DNA of 64,000 nt, taken from contig CM049311.1 of NCBI GenBank assembly GCA_026874595.1, forward strand, positions 69,855,453 to 69,919,452. The letters are read 5' to 3'. Position 1 is the first letter of the stretch; the number at the start of each line of letters is the position of its first letter. Origin of the DNA: Sipunculus nudus. Taxonomy: Eukaryota; Annelida; Sipuncula; Golfingiida; Sipunculidae. The position numbers and the translations under genes were made by a program. Shown one piece after another: positions 12,772 to 25,017 of the stretch. The notes below the pieces were generated by a model that had not been told where the DNA came from, did not search any database, and saw only the letters and a program-made list of their open reading frames with translations.

Positions 12772-13220
12772 GGCCGTGTCCGCACTAGCAAATAATGCGG
12801 ATCGTGAACCGGTTTACTCTGTCCGCACTAGGCTACTAATCCGCATCAGTTCGGTTTACTGTAGTCCGCTTGAAAGGCGGTCTACAGTAGTCCGGTTTAC
12901 TTTAGTCCGGTTTACAGTAAACCGGTTTCTAGTGCGTACAGGCAAACCCGCTTCTAGTCCGAATGAGTCCCGTTTCAGCGAACGGTCTTGGCCGCTACCT
13001 ATGATGTTGCCCATGATGCGTTGCGAGAAGAGCGCTCAGTTGCAGGACTGATTCGGATAACAAACTAAGTGCGGACAGGAATCTCAAGTTGTGTTGTATA
13101 AACCGGTTTAGGCATTTGTAAAGCGAACTACAGTGCGGACGCAAAGCGGACTACTTCGAGGCTAAAGTAAACCGGTTTAGTATAAACCGGTTTAAATGCG
13201 TACCAAGTGCGGATACGGCC
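12772..13220. mobile_element. Harbinger-like MITE packed with AACCGGTT boxes
   Basis: Terminal inverted repeats GGCCGTGTCCGCACTAG (left) and, read inward from the right, GGCCGTATCCGCACTTG are flanked by TAA on both sides (12769-12771 and 13221-13223). A 3-bp TWA duplication is characteristic of PIF/Harbinger. The 449-bp interior is GC-richer than its surroundings. It carries repeated GTAAACCGGTTTA-type palindromes, several CGGTTTAC half sites, and GTGCGGAC/GTCCGCAC copies of the terminus. No transposase is present. An open frame crossing the left end has no recognisable protein and is treated as chance. Confidence 0.8.
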
Positions 13221-14520
13221 TAAATTGCTCCCTTTGCATTCTCGCATCATCGACCGATTCGATTATGACATTATGACTGTGTTAGCGTAGCCATGTATCT
13301 GTTGTCTGCAGAACTGAAACCAGCCAGCGAGATGTGCACGCAGCCTTTGTTGTTACGTTTCGTTTGAATTACAGCTCACCGGTCGAGCATCCTATGTGCC
13401 CAAGGTTCTAAGCAAACCACGTCAGGGGCAATTCTCTCTGAGCCTGTGCCCTGTTCAGACGGTTACGCTGGGGGATGAGCTGTCACTCAAAAAGAAATGA
13501 ATATGATTGGCTCCGTGTATTCCTCGCTTGGCTTTGTCTTCCAGCACAAAGTCTCATCTGATTGGACAAAAATACAGTGCTCCCCTCTGGTGTTGTAATT
13601 CAGGATACGAGGTCATAACAAACAGCGCCTTACGATACAGGTGGTAGCCCTATAGGTAAAGCGCTGTGTAAAGAGCGTAGTGGCAAAAATAAACAACAAA
13701 AGATAACTACAACCATGGGAGTCTGGATCATGCCCAGAGGGTTTGATCTGGAAGGTTTTGATTATATCATACTGTTACCTTCACCTTCGTCCAAATCATA
13801 TAGCGCCCCCTGTTCCGGAATCTATTTTCCCACTGACGTATCAACAGAGTCCTAGACCTTCCACTTTCATTTAATGATTATAACAATTTCTTTTAACAAA
13901 ATAAGTTTAATGTTCCTATCCACTTTCAAATAAGTTCAGATTTTAATTCTTTGAAGAATCCTGTATTTTAAAAGATTAAAACATAAGTTTCATTCGTCTC
14001 ATCTTATAATGTTCATAATATTTGACAAGTGTAAAAGGAAGTGAAAAATTGAGGGATTAAAATTTCCAACAATACTACATGAAATATCAAGAAAAAAGTG
14101 AATGAAAGTTTTGGCAACTTTTTTGGTGTCTGTCTTGATCAGAATATAATTTCCGTTTGTAACATCAGTAAGCAAAACTAGGTAATAACAAGCTTATAAC
14201 AGTTTTCTACGTAAATTTTAAAGATTTAATATTCTGCTATTCAAATTGCTAAACAGATTAGGAAAACCGATATTCGAAGAGCAAAAAAATACTCATACGC
14301 ACATTTTGAGCGACTGTCTTCGTTATAAAAAAAAGAAGAATTTCCGGATTCATTTGTTTGAGCGATTGCCCGTTTAAAACTTGGTTTCATGTGCTTTGAA
14401 AAAAAAAACCAACAGGCCTACAGGCCTAATGCGAACCTGTGCAGTGGAATATTATTATTATATAATTACAAAAACATCACTGCTGAAATCGTGCCATATG
14501 TGCACACAACATAAAAATGA

Positions 14521-14820
14521 CTGTTAGTGGCACCACCAGTCTTGGATATGATGAAGCTAACAAAGATGTATACATATGCAGTAACAAAGATGTATACATA
14601 TGCCGTATTTAAGGCTGATATATCAACCCCTCCTGAGCAATAAGCAGGGACATAAACTGTGCAAAATTATTGTAGGTGGCGCCACCAGTCTTGTATACGA
14701 CTAAGCTATCCAATATGTATAAATCTGCGCAATTTCAGGCTTATATATCAAATACCTCCCGAAAATAAGCAGACACATTCACTGTGCAAAAGTCATTGTA
14801 GGCGGCGCCACCAGTCTTGT
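14521..14820 (+). repeat. Module-repeat family, three ~130-bp modules with GGTGGCGCCACC
   Basis: Each module carries the palindrome or a near copy (AGTGGCACCACC near 14527, exact at 14675-14686, GGCGGCGCCACC at 14801-14812). It is followed by AGTCTTG and a stretch on the theme 'GATGCATxxxCATATGC..TTTCAGGC..TATATCAA..CCTCCTGAG'. The same short module occurs at 32.8-33.5 and 57.85-58.3 kb. A further palindrome copy stands at 15661-15672. Confidence 0.7.
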
Positions 14821-14970
14821 GATCGAGAAACCCATAAAAGATGCATGGACAGGTCAAAATATCAGACCGATGTATCAAACTTCTCTTGAGTAAGGGGCAC
14901 TGGGCTGACCAGGCTAATGTGAGGAAAGCAGTTGCCCGAGTGAACTGAAACGAATTGCTCTCTGCAACCA

Positions 14971-15062
14971 CTGCACTTAGTGAACATTTGACCTGCACCT
15001 GGCTGCACTGAGTGAACTCTTGACCTGTACCTGGCTGCACTGAATGAACCCTTGACCTGTTG
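14971..15062. repeat. 32-bp minisatellite, three copies
   Basis: CTGCACTGAGTGAACTCTTG followed by ACCTGTACCTGG repeats three times with a few substitutions, the last copy truncated. It lies immediately downstream of the short-module cluster. Confidence 0.8.
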
Positions 15063-16265
15063 CATAATCTGACACCGTTGGCAGTCTGTCAAAGAGATAC
15101 ATATAAATCCAGATTAACCTTCGGCCTGTTGCCAAATCTGAAATAGTTGGCAGTTTGCCAAACTATTTATAGATTCAGACACAAACCTTGCCTGTTGTAA
15201 ATCTGTTTACGTTTACCAAAAGACATTTGCAACAAAGCTTTTTTTAGCTGACATATCCATAAGATTGTTTTATCAAAAATAATAAAAGACGTAGTCCTTT
15301 AATTGTTAAAGGTCAAATAACTGCCATCAATCATTTGAGTAAACTTGAGCAAAGCCTCCTAAGTATAAATTTTGTGCAATATTATAGAAGTTGAAAGAAC
15401 AGTTTTGCAGAAAAAGACTATTGCAGTCCTCAGTTTGATAAAGGCTTACTAATGGCTACAAAACCAATTTTATTCAGCTTTCTATGTCTCCACCAAAAAT
15501 AAATAAACCTAATCTATTCTTATGCAATGGAAAGTGCCCTACCTTAAGATAAGTCTTGTGAAAAATTAAATGATTCTGCTTGATAGTTTCATATAAACCA
15601 TTTTTTAACTGAAAGAGGCAAAAATTATGACATTTTTGTCCTTAAAAACAGAATGATGTAGGTGGCGCCACCAATACCTTAAATTCATATATGAGTCATG
15701 TGACCAACATTTCGGTAAAATTTGGTGAAGATAGCTTCAGCCGTTTCTGATATTGTAATTTCAGTATGATTTTCTTGGCAAAATGATGAAAGTTCAGCTT
15801 CCGGCCAAAATTCACCAAACTGAAACCAAATTTAAGTTTGATTGTTTCAGAGAATATTACTATTAAATATTGACCGATTTGGCTGTACAGTTTCAGAATA
15901 GAAAATTTTAAAGTTTTTTTTTGCTTTTTCCCATAAAATCTAAGTAAATGCATATAGCAAAAAAAAAAGCTAAATCTGATATAATTATTTAGATGACTTG
16001 ATTTTTGCATAAAATTTGAAGATGAGAGCTCCTGCCAAATTTGAGATAGTATGGTTTAACGTACAGACGATCGACGACGCTACACCATCGCATAAGCTTA
16101 CAGGTTGTGCCTATGTCTAACCCTAATGTAAAATTCACATTCATTATGTATGAAAATCCCAAAAAAAAAAACAAATGATAAACTAATAGAATGAAAACTC
16201 TTAAAAATGCAAGGAACCCATTGATGTACAATATTAGTGGATTTCTACGATCAGTTAACGCTTAC

Positions 16266-16588
16266 CTGTGTATAGCTATCGCACCTAGAGTTAAGACTGA
16301 AGCCTGCACGGACATCACCTGTAGATAACCCAGGGCTTGGCACCCGGGCGGCTCCCTTTCCATAAACACCGACCAGAAGTAAAACGGTTCCAAAACAGCA
16401 CAAACCAAGAGGTCAGCAACGGCCAGGTTAAATACGAAAACGTTGGACTTGGTCCGGAGGGCTTTATCGGTCAGAATACTTGTCAGAACCAGAAGGTTTC
16501 CAGCGGTACCGCTTGTCCCGATCAGGACAATCACACCAAGTTCCAAGGCGCGGCCCCACATACTTGCGTCAATAATAAAACTAGGCAT
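16266..16588 (-). CDS. Class A GPCR, exon 1 (N-terminus to end of TM3)
   Basis: The exon starts at the ATG at 16588-16586; an in-frame TGA lies 18 nt upstream with no other Met between, so this start is secure. The first 107 residues give a very short N-tail with no signal peptide. Then come TM1 with the GN motif (GTAGNLLVL), TM2 with NLAVADLL (the conserved Asp), a loop Cys (PPGCQALGY) for the disulphide to loop 2, and TM3 ending AIAIHRY. The usual DRY is therefore HRY, the Arg being completed across the intron. The donor is CACAG|GTAAGC. Frame continuity (CAC AG + G TAC) gives the expected TM3-ICL2 sequence HRYILVTKA. The family is well supported, the subtype is not. Confidence 0.9.
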
Positions 16589-17588
16589 ATGGTGTCGGCG
16601 ATGTCAGTTGCAGAGTCTTTTGAATGCCGCTGACTTTTCTTTCGTTTGTTACAAGCGGCTTGTGTTGATTTACGCTGTATTCTTCTGTACGAAATAAATA
16701 TTGATCCTTTGTGGCAGAAAACTTACAGTTGAAGTAGATTTGTATCGCGTTTCTTCTCTCATGTGCAGGTGTAGTGGATGAATTACATAAAACGTTCTCC
16801 CTGTTAGTTTTTGAATATATCAGATTTCGACAACGTGCAACGGAAGAGCTACCACTTCATGTTCTTCCGGTCTTGTCCTGGTATCCTCATTAGATATAAG
16901 ATTCACAGAAAATTCATAGAAGGTGCACGTCTGTTATCTCCAAAGGGTAAACACGATCAGATATAAATTTATAGACTGGAGAATCAACAAATTTCGTCAT
17001 GAACTAATATAATTTACTCATCTGCACCTATAACCTGTTTATAACAATACAGTCTAACCTCTTTCATTCGCCAACCTTGGGGCCGGGGAATTTTCTGACG
17101 GTAAGTATAAAAACGTTCACAACCTAGGCTAGGTTCCTTCGCACAAGTTGACAGTTAATTAAACTGTACCCTCCCCCAAGATTGATACGTCTCTTACTAT
17201 TCTACGTTAACCAGAGGGAGTACGGCTTTCCCAAGTCTAAGGATAAAAGTCATCTGTGTGCCCTTTTAAAAAAAATCTTTAATAAGATGACCTGTTTCAG
17301 TTTCCTGCAGTTTATGGTCTCTTCTTTATAAATACTTTATAATTATTGCAGACATTGTACTTGATATGAGTACGCTGATATAAGTTTTATATTTCTTGCT
17401 CTCAAAACAGCTGGGATATGACAAATTTAATTCCCTCACTATAAATCCTATAAGCAAGCACATATACACAGGGCATATAACAGAAATGTAACTTTCCCTC
17501 CAAAAGTGTGACCATGCTTACAAATTCCAAGCCTTTTGAAACATCTTCATACAAGATATCAATTATAAAACGTGACTTAAAAACTTAC

Positions 17589-18010
17589 CTGTGAATTACA
17601 GTGTTCTGAACATGCTTAATGTTTGCAGATGTTCTAACAAGTATTATAACAACTATGACAGGTACATTCCTTGCGCAGAGGCTTTACACTGAAGTCGTAC
17701 CGGGTCTCCTTCGCTTTAACCGCTGTTCGGTTAAGCATGTTTTTTCAGGGTTAATATACACCAGGGATGGCACTTGTCCAGGAATTGTAGTCAGACCGTT
17801 TGGAGTATGCCATCGCATTGTGCATCAAATCAATGAGAGCATGGCGTCTTGATTTGGAGACTCTGAGCTGGATTCACAATGCTATACCACGCCCTGTGCC
17901 AGCCCTGGTGGTGAAACACGGAGAATATCGGTGTACAAAGCAGCGGCTAAGGCGAAGGAGATATAGAACCAGTGAACAGTGTAATTTGAGGACTGAATGG
18001 GACTGGTAAA
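17589..18010 (-). other. Possible 5' non-coding exon of the GPCR
   Basis: On the minus strand TTCACAG|GTAAGTTT at 17589/17588 is a near-consensus splice donor about 1 kb upstream of the GPCR start codon. A plausible acceptor (TATTTCGTACAG) lies near 16692. The DNA between 17.6 and 18.0 kb has stops in every minus frame, so any such exon would be untranslated. This is inference from splice motifs only. Confidence 0.2.
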
Positions 18011-18237
18011 TGGCAGAACCTTATATATGGTGAGAATGGAGTAAATGACCTCTATTCCAACTAGTGGTGAACGTTTACCAAGAAAATTATGAGAAAAATA
18101 TTAAATAGATTTAAGCCATAAGCATTGCCTCCGAATTCACGTATGTGAAAGAGCGACATGTCAAGTCTGCTTTCCATATGCCATGGGAACGTGAACATAT
18201 CTCTTTTAATGGAGGTCCAAGCGCATATAGTGTTAAT

Positions 18238-18240
<3 letters not shown>

Positions 18241-18299
<59 letters not shown>

Positions 18300-18320
18300 C
18301 TAGACAGACAGACAGACAGA
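18241..18320. repeat. (GA)n/(GACA)n compound microsatellite
   Basis: A pure GA run followed by GACA tetramers with one TAGA interruption. Confidence 0.95.
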
Positions 18321-18508
18321 GCTGCGCCATTATCAATTCTTTCACATAAACTTGATGCAGACTTTTCTTATTTCTCGTATAAACCTCCCCGTCTGTAAGC
18401 CAGTGGCATGGCATTCAAATATATGTCGTCCAAAGCGTTGCTACCGAGTTGTTATCATTTAATTTTCAACGAACCTTTATATGGATCAGTGCGCATATAG
18501 CACAAGGG

Positions 18509-18701
18509 CTGATCAAGGATTTAAGAATAGAAGGGGTGCAACTCAGGAAGATTTATGGCAAATCATATAAATTAAGGGTGATCCAGGCCGCAAAATTCGT
18601 CTGAAATCCTTTTAAAGGTTACGGCGGCTGATCCGGGGGGGGGGGGGGGGGGGGGGGGGATCAGGCCACCTTGGCACCTCCCCTGCATGAATCCGCTTCT
18701 G
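18509..18701 (+). mobile_element. GGATCCGCC-type MITE copy with 25-G tract
   Basis: This copy contains the family blocks AAAATTCGTCTGAAATCC and AAAGGTTACGGCGGCTGA and ends CTGCATGAATCCGCTTCTG. A pure G run (18635-18659) sits between the two halves, as in the 32.3 kb copy. Confidence 0.65.
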
Positions 18702-19274
18702 TAGCAACACAAAGGGTTACCATCGCCCATCGATAATCGTCCGTCTTACTTTTAGCTTTCACCTTCACATAAATAGTAGGTTTTCTTTTTCTTTAAATTG
18801 GGGAAAATCCATGAAATGACCAAACCATGCATGCATTTGTTCCGTGCAGTTATGAAATTCGGCCGCTGGAGGATCGACAGTGCCGCCACCTGGTCTGCTC
18901 TACAGCTAGCTCTTCATTCACTTGAAGGCGTTGCTCTAAACCTACAATTACATTCGATTACATTTTCATGACCGGTAATTCATCATTCATACTCAAACAT
19001 TTTACCCCATACATTGGATAGATTGGGTAAGTATGGATATGATGATTTAAAAAAATATAAGGTCTTTCACAAGCATAGCCTGGATTTCAATGATGAGCAA
19101 TGGTACTCACTGAGGGATAAGAAATGATTATGACGACAGAGTAGGCTCAGTAGGAGACGACCTACTGTCCCTCCATTAAAAAGAAACCAGTGTACCATGA
19201 TGGGCTTGTAAGATTTGACATGATGACCTGTATATTCTTTTATTTCAAATCACACTGAATACGTCCAAGAGGCT

Positions 19275-19296
19275 TCTCTCTTTCTTTCTTTCTATT

Positions 19297-19341
<45 letters not shown>
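19275..19341. repeat. (CT)n microsatellite
   Basis: TTTCTTTC tetramers followed by a CT run with one TCC interruption. Confidence 0.9.
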
Positions 19342-19345
<4 letters not shown>

Positions 19346-20882
19346 TTATAACCTTTCTCAGTTATTTAAATTAAGTATGAAAATTTTATAGTTATTACTA
19401 ATTTACTGTTCTTTTATATTCAAACTTGTACCACTAAAGAATTGCATAACGGTACATGACATCACCCTCTTTGACTTGTGGACCTCATGAATTAGTAATT
19501 CCCTTTATCTGAAATGTCGGATTTACTATTGTCTCAGTCGCTGAGCTAATACTGAATGACGGTCAAGCTCTGCACCTGGAAGGGGTTATATTTGATCAGA
19601 TTCATGCCCATGCATGTGGAAATTTACTATAATAATATTTGGATCACTATATGGAAAATGTATAATTGCACTGTATGTGAACTTTAACCTTACATTTTTC
19701 AGGAGTATAACCAACAAACTGTCCAATCGTTGCCTTGGATTGGCCTGTATACGGGTTGGAGTTCACCTAATCCCTCTGGCCAATATAGTATAAAAAAAAG
19801 CCTTGATTTGATTATATGGGGATTCATTTTGGCAACTCTGCAACCTAGATGATTTCTCTGTATTGACACTTTTACTTTACTGGATACATATATACAAGTG
19901 AAATATAAAAATATTCAGAGGCTCTGTGCCACAAACATGTGTGAGTGGGAGAGTGGGCTGAGTGGCAAAATCTGGCTAAATTAACAGAACTTTACAGGCT
20001 GACCTACTAATTGAAATGTATGTAAAATCGATCTTTCGTGTATGGGAAACGAAAAGTAATGTTCGCAAAAATTAAATATGCAGATAATGCCTACATGTCT
20101 GTACGTATGCGCTCATTCCGAACTTATTTTTTCAGTTTCATAAAATAGATAATTAATCTGACATTTTTAGGCGACCGGAACGACGTTAAGGGGGGTTTAT
20201 GCCATCTGTATAGTCGTTGATACACTTCTCAGAAAGCATTCACATTATACTGCCGAGGGGGAACCAGTTGTCACTCTGTTTTAATAAACTGTATAAACCA
20301 CAGAGCTAAAACTGGGTCTAACTGCATAGTCTCTTACACAGACACACGGTGGCGCTCCGCAAGCCCCCAGTGGGTCTGTAAACGGAGACCATTTTGGGCC
20401 TGGGATTCCGCCCGAATCTATTCAGATGAGTTCAAGCTGCGCATGCGTGGTACGCGATTCCGTTCAGGTACAGCTGCAAGCGAGTCATGGGCAGGAAACA
20501 CATTTTCGCTATCAAAGGTCACTCAAATTAGGATAACTGACGCTGTGTCATTGACGTACGGCATATACTCAGGTTATTGCAGCTTCTAAGTATCACTCAT
20601 AAGGGTACCATATGTGCATTCATGATGACATACTGTATTAAACGTTGCACTTCCTGATATCGCTCAAGTCCATGTGTGTACGTTTTGCCTGCATGCTTCG
20701 TGTGCCAGACTGTTATCAATTAAGAAATAAAATATCAAAGTACGACCATAATTTGCTTTTTATAAATAAAACTGTTTAAATAGTACCATATAATCAGTGG
20801 GCTAGCATTAAACCTGTACTGCCAAAGTTTTTCTTCCAAGAAAGTTTTCTTAGTGCCACGCCCCCTTTTCTTTGGTTGGTGT

Positions 20883-20921
20883 GTGCGCGCGTGTGTGTGT
20901 GTGGGGGGGGGGGGGGGGGGG
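20883..20921. repeat. (GT)n plus poly-G tract
   Basis: Alternating GT/GC leads directly into 19 uninterrupted G. Confidence 0.9.
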
Positions 20922-21603
20922 CGGAGTTTTTACACAAATGTAGGCATGTGAGAAAATGCCAAAGTTTTGAGCCGAATGAACATATATTATTATGTGATAT
21001 TTAGATACAACAAAATATTAATTATGATTTTCATTTTGTTTTTATTTTTGCACTGGATTAAATTTTTATGTATTTTAACAACAAATTATTATTCAAATGT
21101 GGTTCCTTTACTGCTAAATGTGACATGTGTAACATCCTGATTACCTTAAATGTTTAAAGACAAATTCATTAAAACAATACATTAACTGAAAATATAAAAA
21201 TAATGCAGTTCAATCATAGATAGTATATATGCTTTTCCACCTTCTGATATAAAGATACATGCAATCAGCAATAATCAGTATGACCCAATATATAAGCATT
21301 GTGTTCAACAAATAGCATGAGTTTATTAAAAAAACCCATTAAATCAGAGAAAACCCTGTTATGTTATAGTCATGCTGAGTTCATAAATTAACTTTCCCAG
21401 ATTTATTTCATTGTTTTATCATTGCAAGCATTTCATGAATACATTCTATTGATATCCCTATTTTTAACAAGACATGATAATCATACAATATAACCATATC
21501 CTATTTATGTTCTGTAATGCATTTGAACTTTAATATCATCTCTTACAGAATGAAAGGTCTTAAACTCTGAATGAGTTTTAATAAATCTGCTGGCAGAACA
21601 TGG

Positions 21604-22256
21604 CAGTGTTGTAGAATTCCAGTCTGGACTTGGACTCTAGTTCAGACTCAAGTTCACTTTTTAAGGACTCTGACTTTGACGCTAGGGTCCTGAACTTGGA
21701 CATCTACTTAGACTCGCAGGTATAAGGACTCAAGAAATCAGCCAGAGTCCATCTCAAGCAGAAGCGGATTGAGGGGGGTCCTGAGGTCATATGCTGCAAC
21801 CTTTTTTCAGGGTTTCAGACAACATTTTGTGGTCTGGATCCCCCTTTTATCAGGCCTCGGGACCTTATTTTGACTGTTGAGTCCAATAAAAAAGAAAACT
21901 CACATATTATGTTCAGATTGTGCACATGGGTTACCTACTAATTGAATATTATAAAAAAATAAGACAAAACATACCAAGATTTAGCTCTGTATCAGGAGTT
22001 AAATCTAATTAAACATTTAAATAAAGCACACTTGAAAATTAATAAATTTGCATGATTATCTCAAATATCCTTTTCCAAGTTCTTTTAATAAGAAAATTTG
22101 TGTCAAACTTGGACTCTGCATGTACCAAATGACTCAGACTTGAAGAAGATGGACTTGGACGTAAACCTTAAGGACTCAGATTTGGAATTGGACTCGAGTG
22201 ACCTGGAATCTGACTTGCACTTGGACTTGGATGGGGTGGACTCAACTACATCACTG
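21604..22256. mobile_element. hAT-like MITE built of GACTTGGACTC arrays
   Basis: The left end CAGTGTTGTAG and right end CTACATCACTG form an inverted pair with one mismatch. The flanking octamers GAACATGG (21596-21603) and GACCATGA (22257-22264) match at 6 of 8 positions, consistent with an aged 8-bp hAT duplication. Inside each end are degenerate arrays of GACTTGGACTC/GGACTCTGACTT units (21620-21745 and 22110-22245), running in opposite senses relative to the ends. A fragment of the GGATCCGCC family (about 21757-21880) lies in the middle. Open frames here merely read the hexamer-like array. Confidence 0.7.
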
Positions 22257-24900
22257 GACCATGAACCCTCATGGTAGGAAATGCAAATCATCTTTCCTTT
22301 CAGATCAACTTTTCAGTATATATCAAAAGAATACAGAATTACACAAGACTGAAGCAGTCAGATCTAAGGCAACAGCCTGGCATGTGTCAGCTTATCTACT
22401 TATTACTTTATATCAGGTGCTTGATTTGAGAAAAAAAACTTATGTTTTTATGGTTAAAGCACAAACTTGTGTGAAATATAATGTAAAGTTACATAGACCT
22501 GGTATGGACTCTTTGTTTTTAAGCAAGTCTGGTCTTTATTATTGGTATCTCCTTTACTTTGATTTCCTATATTTGAATTAGTATTTTTGTTGGACCTTGT
22601 GGACTTTCATAAGTATATATTTTACCATAGAAGAAGATCTGTGCTTGTATCCATGTTTTATTAAGGATTTGTTATATGTATTAACATTATATAGATATCT
22701 AAATACAATGTAGTTATTCACATGACATGAATAGAATGATCATATGTCTATGTGTCTGCATGCATAGTATTTGACCACGGTCTCGTTCAAATTTACAGTC
22801 ATATACACGTAATTGGCACCATGTAAATGCTGTCCTTAAACACTTTTCTCCTTTATGTAAAGTGATCTTAATTGCTTTTTTCCTACAAAAATACAGGACT
22901 TTTTATTTCCACATGTTGTGGGTGAAGTAGGAATTTGATTTTTTTTTCACATGAAATCCACATTGAAAATTTATTAGTGTGCAAATCAAGGTTTATAGGT
23001 TTCTGCTTGACCTTTCACCTCCAAAAATGCAAGTAATTTATTAATGCAGCAGACCTATACCTTAATATATGAATCACATAGACTAACACGGAGCATGTAT
23101 TCACCTATTTTTCATCCAATCTACCCCTAAGCATACACCCCTATAGAGACAGTGGGCTTTATTTTGTCATGGACATAAGGGTGCTTCTTCAGTATCTTAC
23201 TGGATCTAAAACTTTAAATTTTAGAACTGCACCAGTCCCAGAATTACTAGTAGTACAACAGCATGTTCTTTATTTACAGCTGAACATAATATAGTGATCA
23301 GCTGTTGAGATGTACCCTGCTATATATGGGAGCATGCCAGTTGCAAAATAAAACCCAGTTTGAGTTAAACAGTTTTAACAAGGTATTCCTCAGAATTGGT
23401 TTTACCACTAATTTCTATTATTCAGAGTGATGTGCTTTGTACATGCAACCCAACATTAGTTAAAGTGCAAGTTGCAAATGGGTGTAAATAGCTTCCTTTA
23501 GACAGGGATGATGTGGTCAGAGCCACTTGGCTTAGCTACCTATGTTCACAAAATGTGTGCTTAACTTCTTTTGACCAATTCAAAAGAAGTTAATCTTTAA
23601 AAAAATATTTTAATATGCTGGGCAAAACTCTGGAGTACATAATGGTTAATCCTGGATAAAATACTTTTAACCCAGGTTTTACCCACTGGATTGGGTAAAA
23701 TAGGATTTACCTTGGTCAAATAGCAACCCTGAATGTACTACTGCTTATTGTCCATAAATCAAATATGGAGTGTCAGGTGACTTTCCTTTTCAAACAATAA
23801 TCCCCACTACACCATGTATATGTATATTTTATATCCTTAGGTATCACCTAGAGATCAAAACTATCAAAAAGACATGGATATTACTGTGAATGCAATAAAT
23901 TAAATTAAGTGAGCCTTTCAATGCTGGTTGACTGGCTTTGATTCAGTGAATTATTTGATGCATTGTTACATGCAGCCCTTATATATACTGATAGTCATAT
24001 GTGAGAGAGAACATGTATACAAATGTTAATGGAAGCAATGAAAGGTACTGACACTAGGTTGAACCTCAACTGATCTTTAATACTGAACATATATCATAAA
24101 CATTGCTAATATATTGCATTTCCCATCAAGAAACATATCTGACCAAAAATAATAAACAGAAATGATGCAACAGTGAATGCAATTTTATCAAGCACATGCT
24201 AATAAATCTTTAGCATTATAGCCTTTAATCGATGACATTATGCCTATACATGTTAAACTGCAGTGCAACATTCCATATCTGAGCACACCTCTATATCCAA
24301 CTGGAGATGATCAAATACACACAAGCTATTAATACACAGGGTAGCTGGTATTTTTTACAAAGATGTAACTGAACTGCGAGCATTAATGCCATATCTTTTC
24401 ACATTAAAATTTAAGACAGATTATCCTCAGACTTGTCCCTGAGTTAAAATGTTATTCATAGTGGACCAGTCACAACTGGCATCTGTTTGACTTTTTTTAA
24501 CCACTGAAAATCCAATTTAACCTTAAACAAAGGTCTCCCCCTTCATAAAACACAGTTGGGCAAACTCAAACTTTGTCAATTTTATTTGCTGCAAACAAGT
24601 TCCATCATTTGTCTTTTAAAGTAATATGTCTTCATTTTTATTCAAGTATATTTATCTATCAAACGCCCTCTTTTCATTGATAAATCAGAAGTACTGCACA
24701 TATTTATATGACAAATATATATTTTAATTTTGAATAATTTGTTATAAGGTTATGGCATGATACTTGGAATGTATATTACACAATGTATGACATATTAGTT
24801 AAAATATATGAATCTTTGTGCTGAATGTGCACCAGGTCATATAATGAAATTATACATTCATCCTGTTGCAGCATGACACTTTTTAACCAACAGAATATAT
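22257..24900. other. Intergenic, no gene recognised
   Basis: AT-rich DNA with no supported exon. The only structure picked out is the hairpin at 23561-23593. Confidence 0.4.
23561..23593. other. Perfect 14-bp hairpin
   Basis: TTAACTTCTTTTGA, a 5-nt loop CCAAT, then TCAAAAGAAGTTAA: a mismatch-free stem. It is not GC-rich and no gene end is nearby, so a terminator or UTR role is not implied. Confidence 0.85.
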
Positions 24901-24929
24901 ACTGGGATACATACATACATGCCTATAGA

Positions 24930-24930
24930 T

Positions 24931-25013
<83 letters not shown>
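24930..25013. repeat. (TA)n microsatellite
   Basis: About 80 bp of TA repeats with one ATAAATA interruption. Confidence 0.95.

Positions 25014-25017
<4 letters not shown>

Larger units (their letters stand above)
10284..16265 (-). other. GPCR intron (about 6.0 kb), repeat-rich
   Basis: The intron is bounded by the donor CACAG|GTAAGC at 16266/16265 and the acceptor TTGCGCAG at 10284. It contains a TA microsatellite, a Harbinger-like MITE, a 32-bp minisatellite and three or four copies of the GGTGGCGCCACC module. Intervening stretches (10780-12770, 13221-14500 and 15700-16265) show no exon that could be supported. Confidence 0.8.
18702..21603. other. Intergenic, no gene recognised
   Basis: A CT microsatellite lies at 19275-19341 and a GT tract running into 19 G at 20889-20921. 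A relatively GC-rich patch (20330-20520) has no identifiable exon. No protein-coding region is supported. Confidence 0.4.

Noticed and set aside
12683-13051. 122-codon plus-strand open frame
   Set aside because: It starts outside and ends inside the Harbinger-like MITE and its residues simply read repeated AACCGGTT-type motifs. No protein resemblance.
14521-15680. CRISPR-like regular spacing of GGTGGCGCCACC
   Set aside because: The repeat is too short, modules between copies are homologous to each other rather than unique spacers, and the genome is animal.
17589-17760. Minus-strand KETRY..F..KPLRKECTCHSC, resembling the zinc site of queuine tRNA-ribosyltransferase
   Set aside because: Only about 24 residues fit, stops follow at once, and nothing else of the enzyme is seen nearby. 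Treated as chance or an unidentifiable fragment.
22198-22581. 127-codon plus-strand open frame
   Set aside because: The first part reads the GACTTGG array of the MITE, the rest is AT-rich single-copy DNA; no domain.
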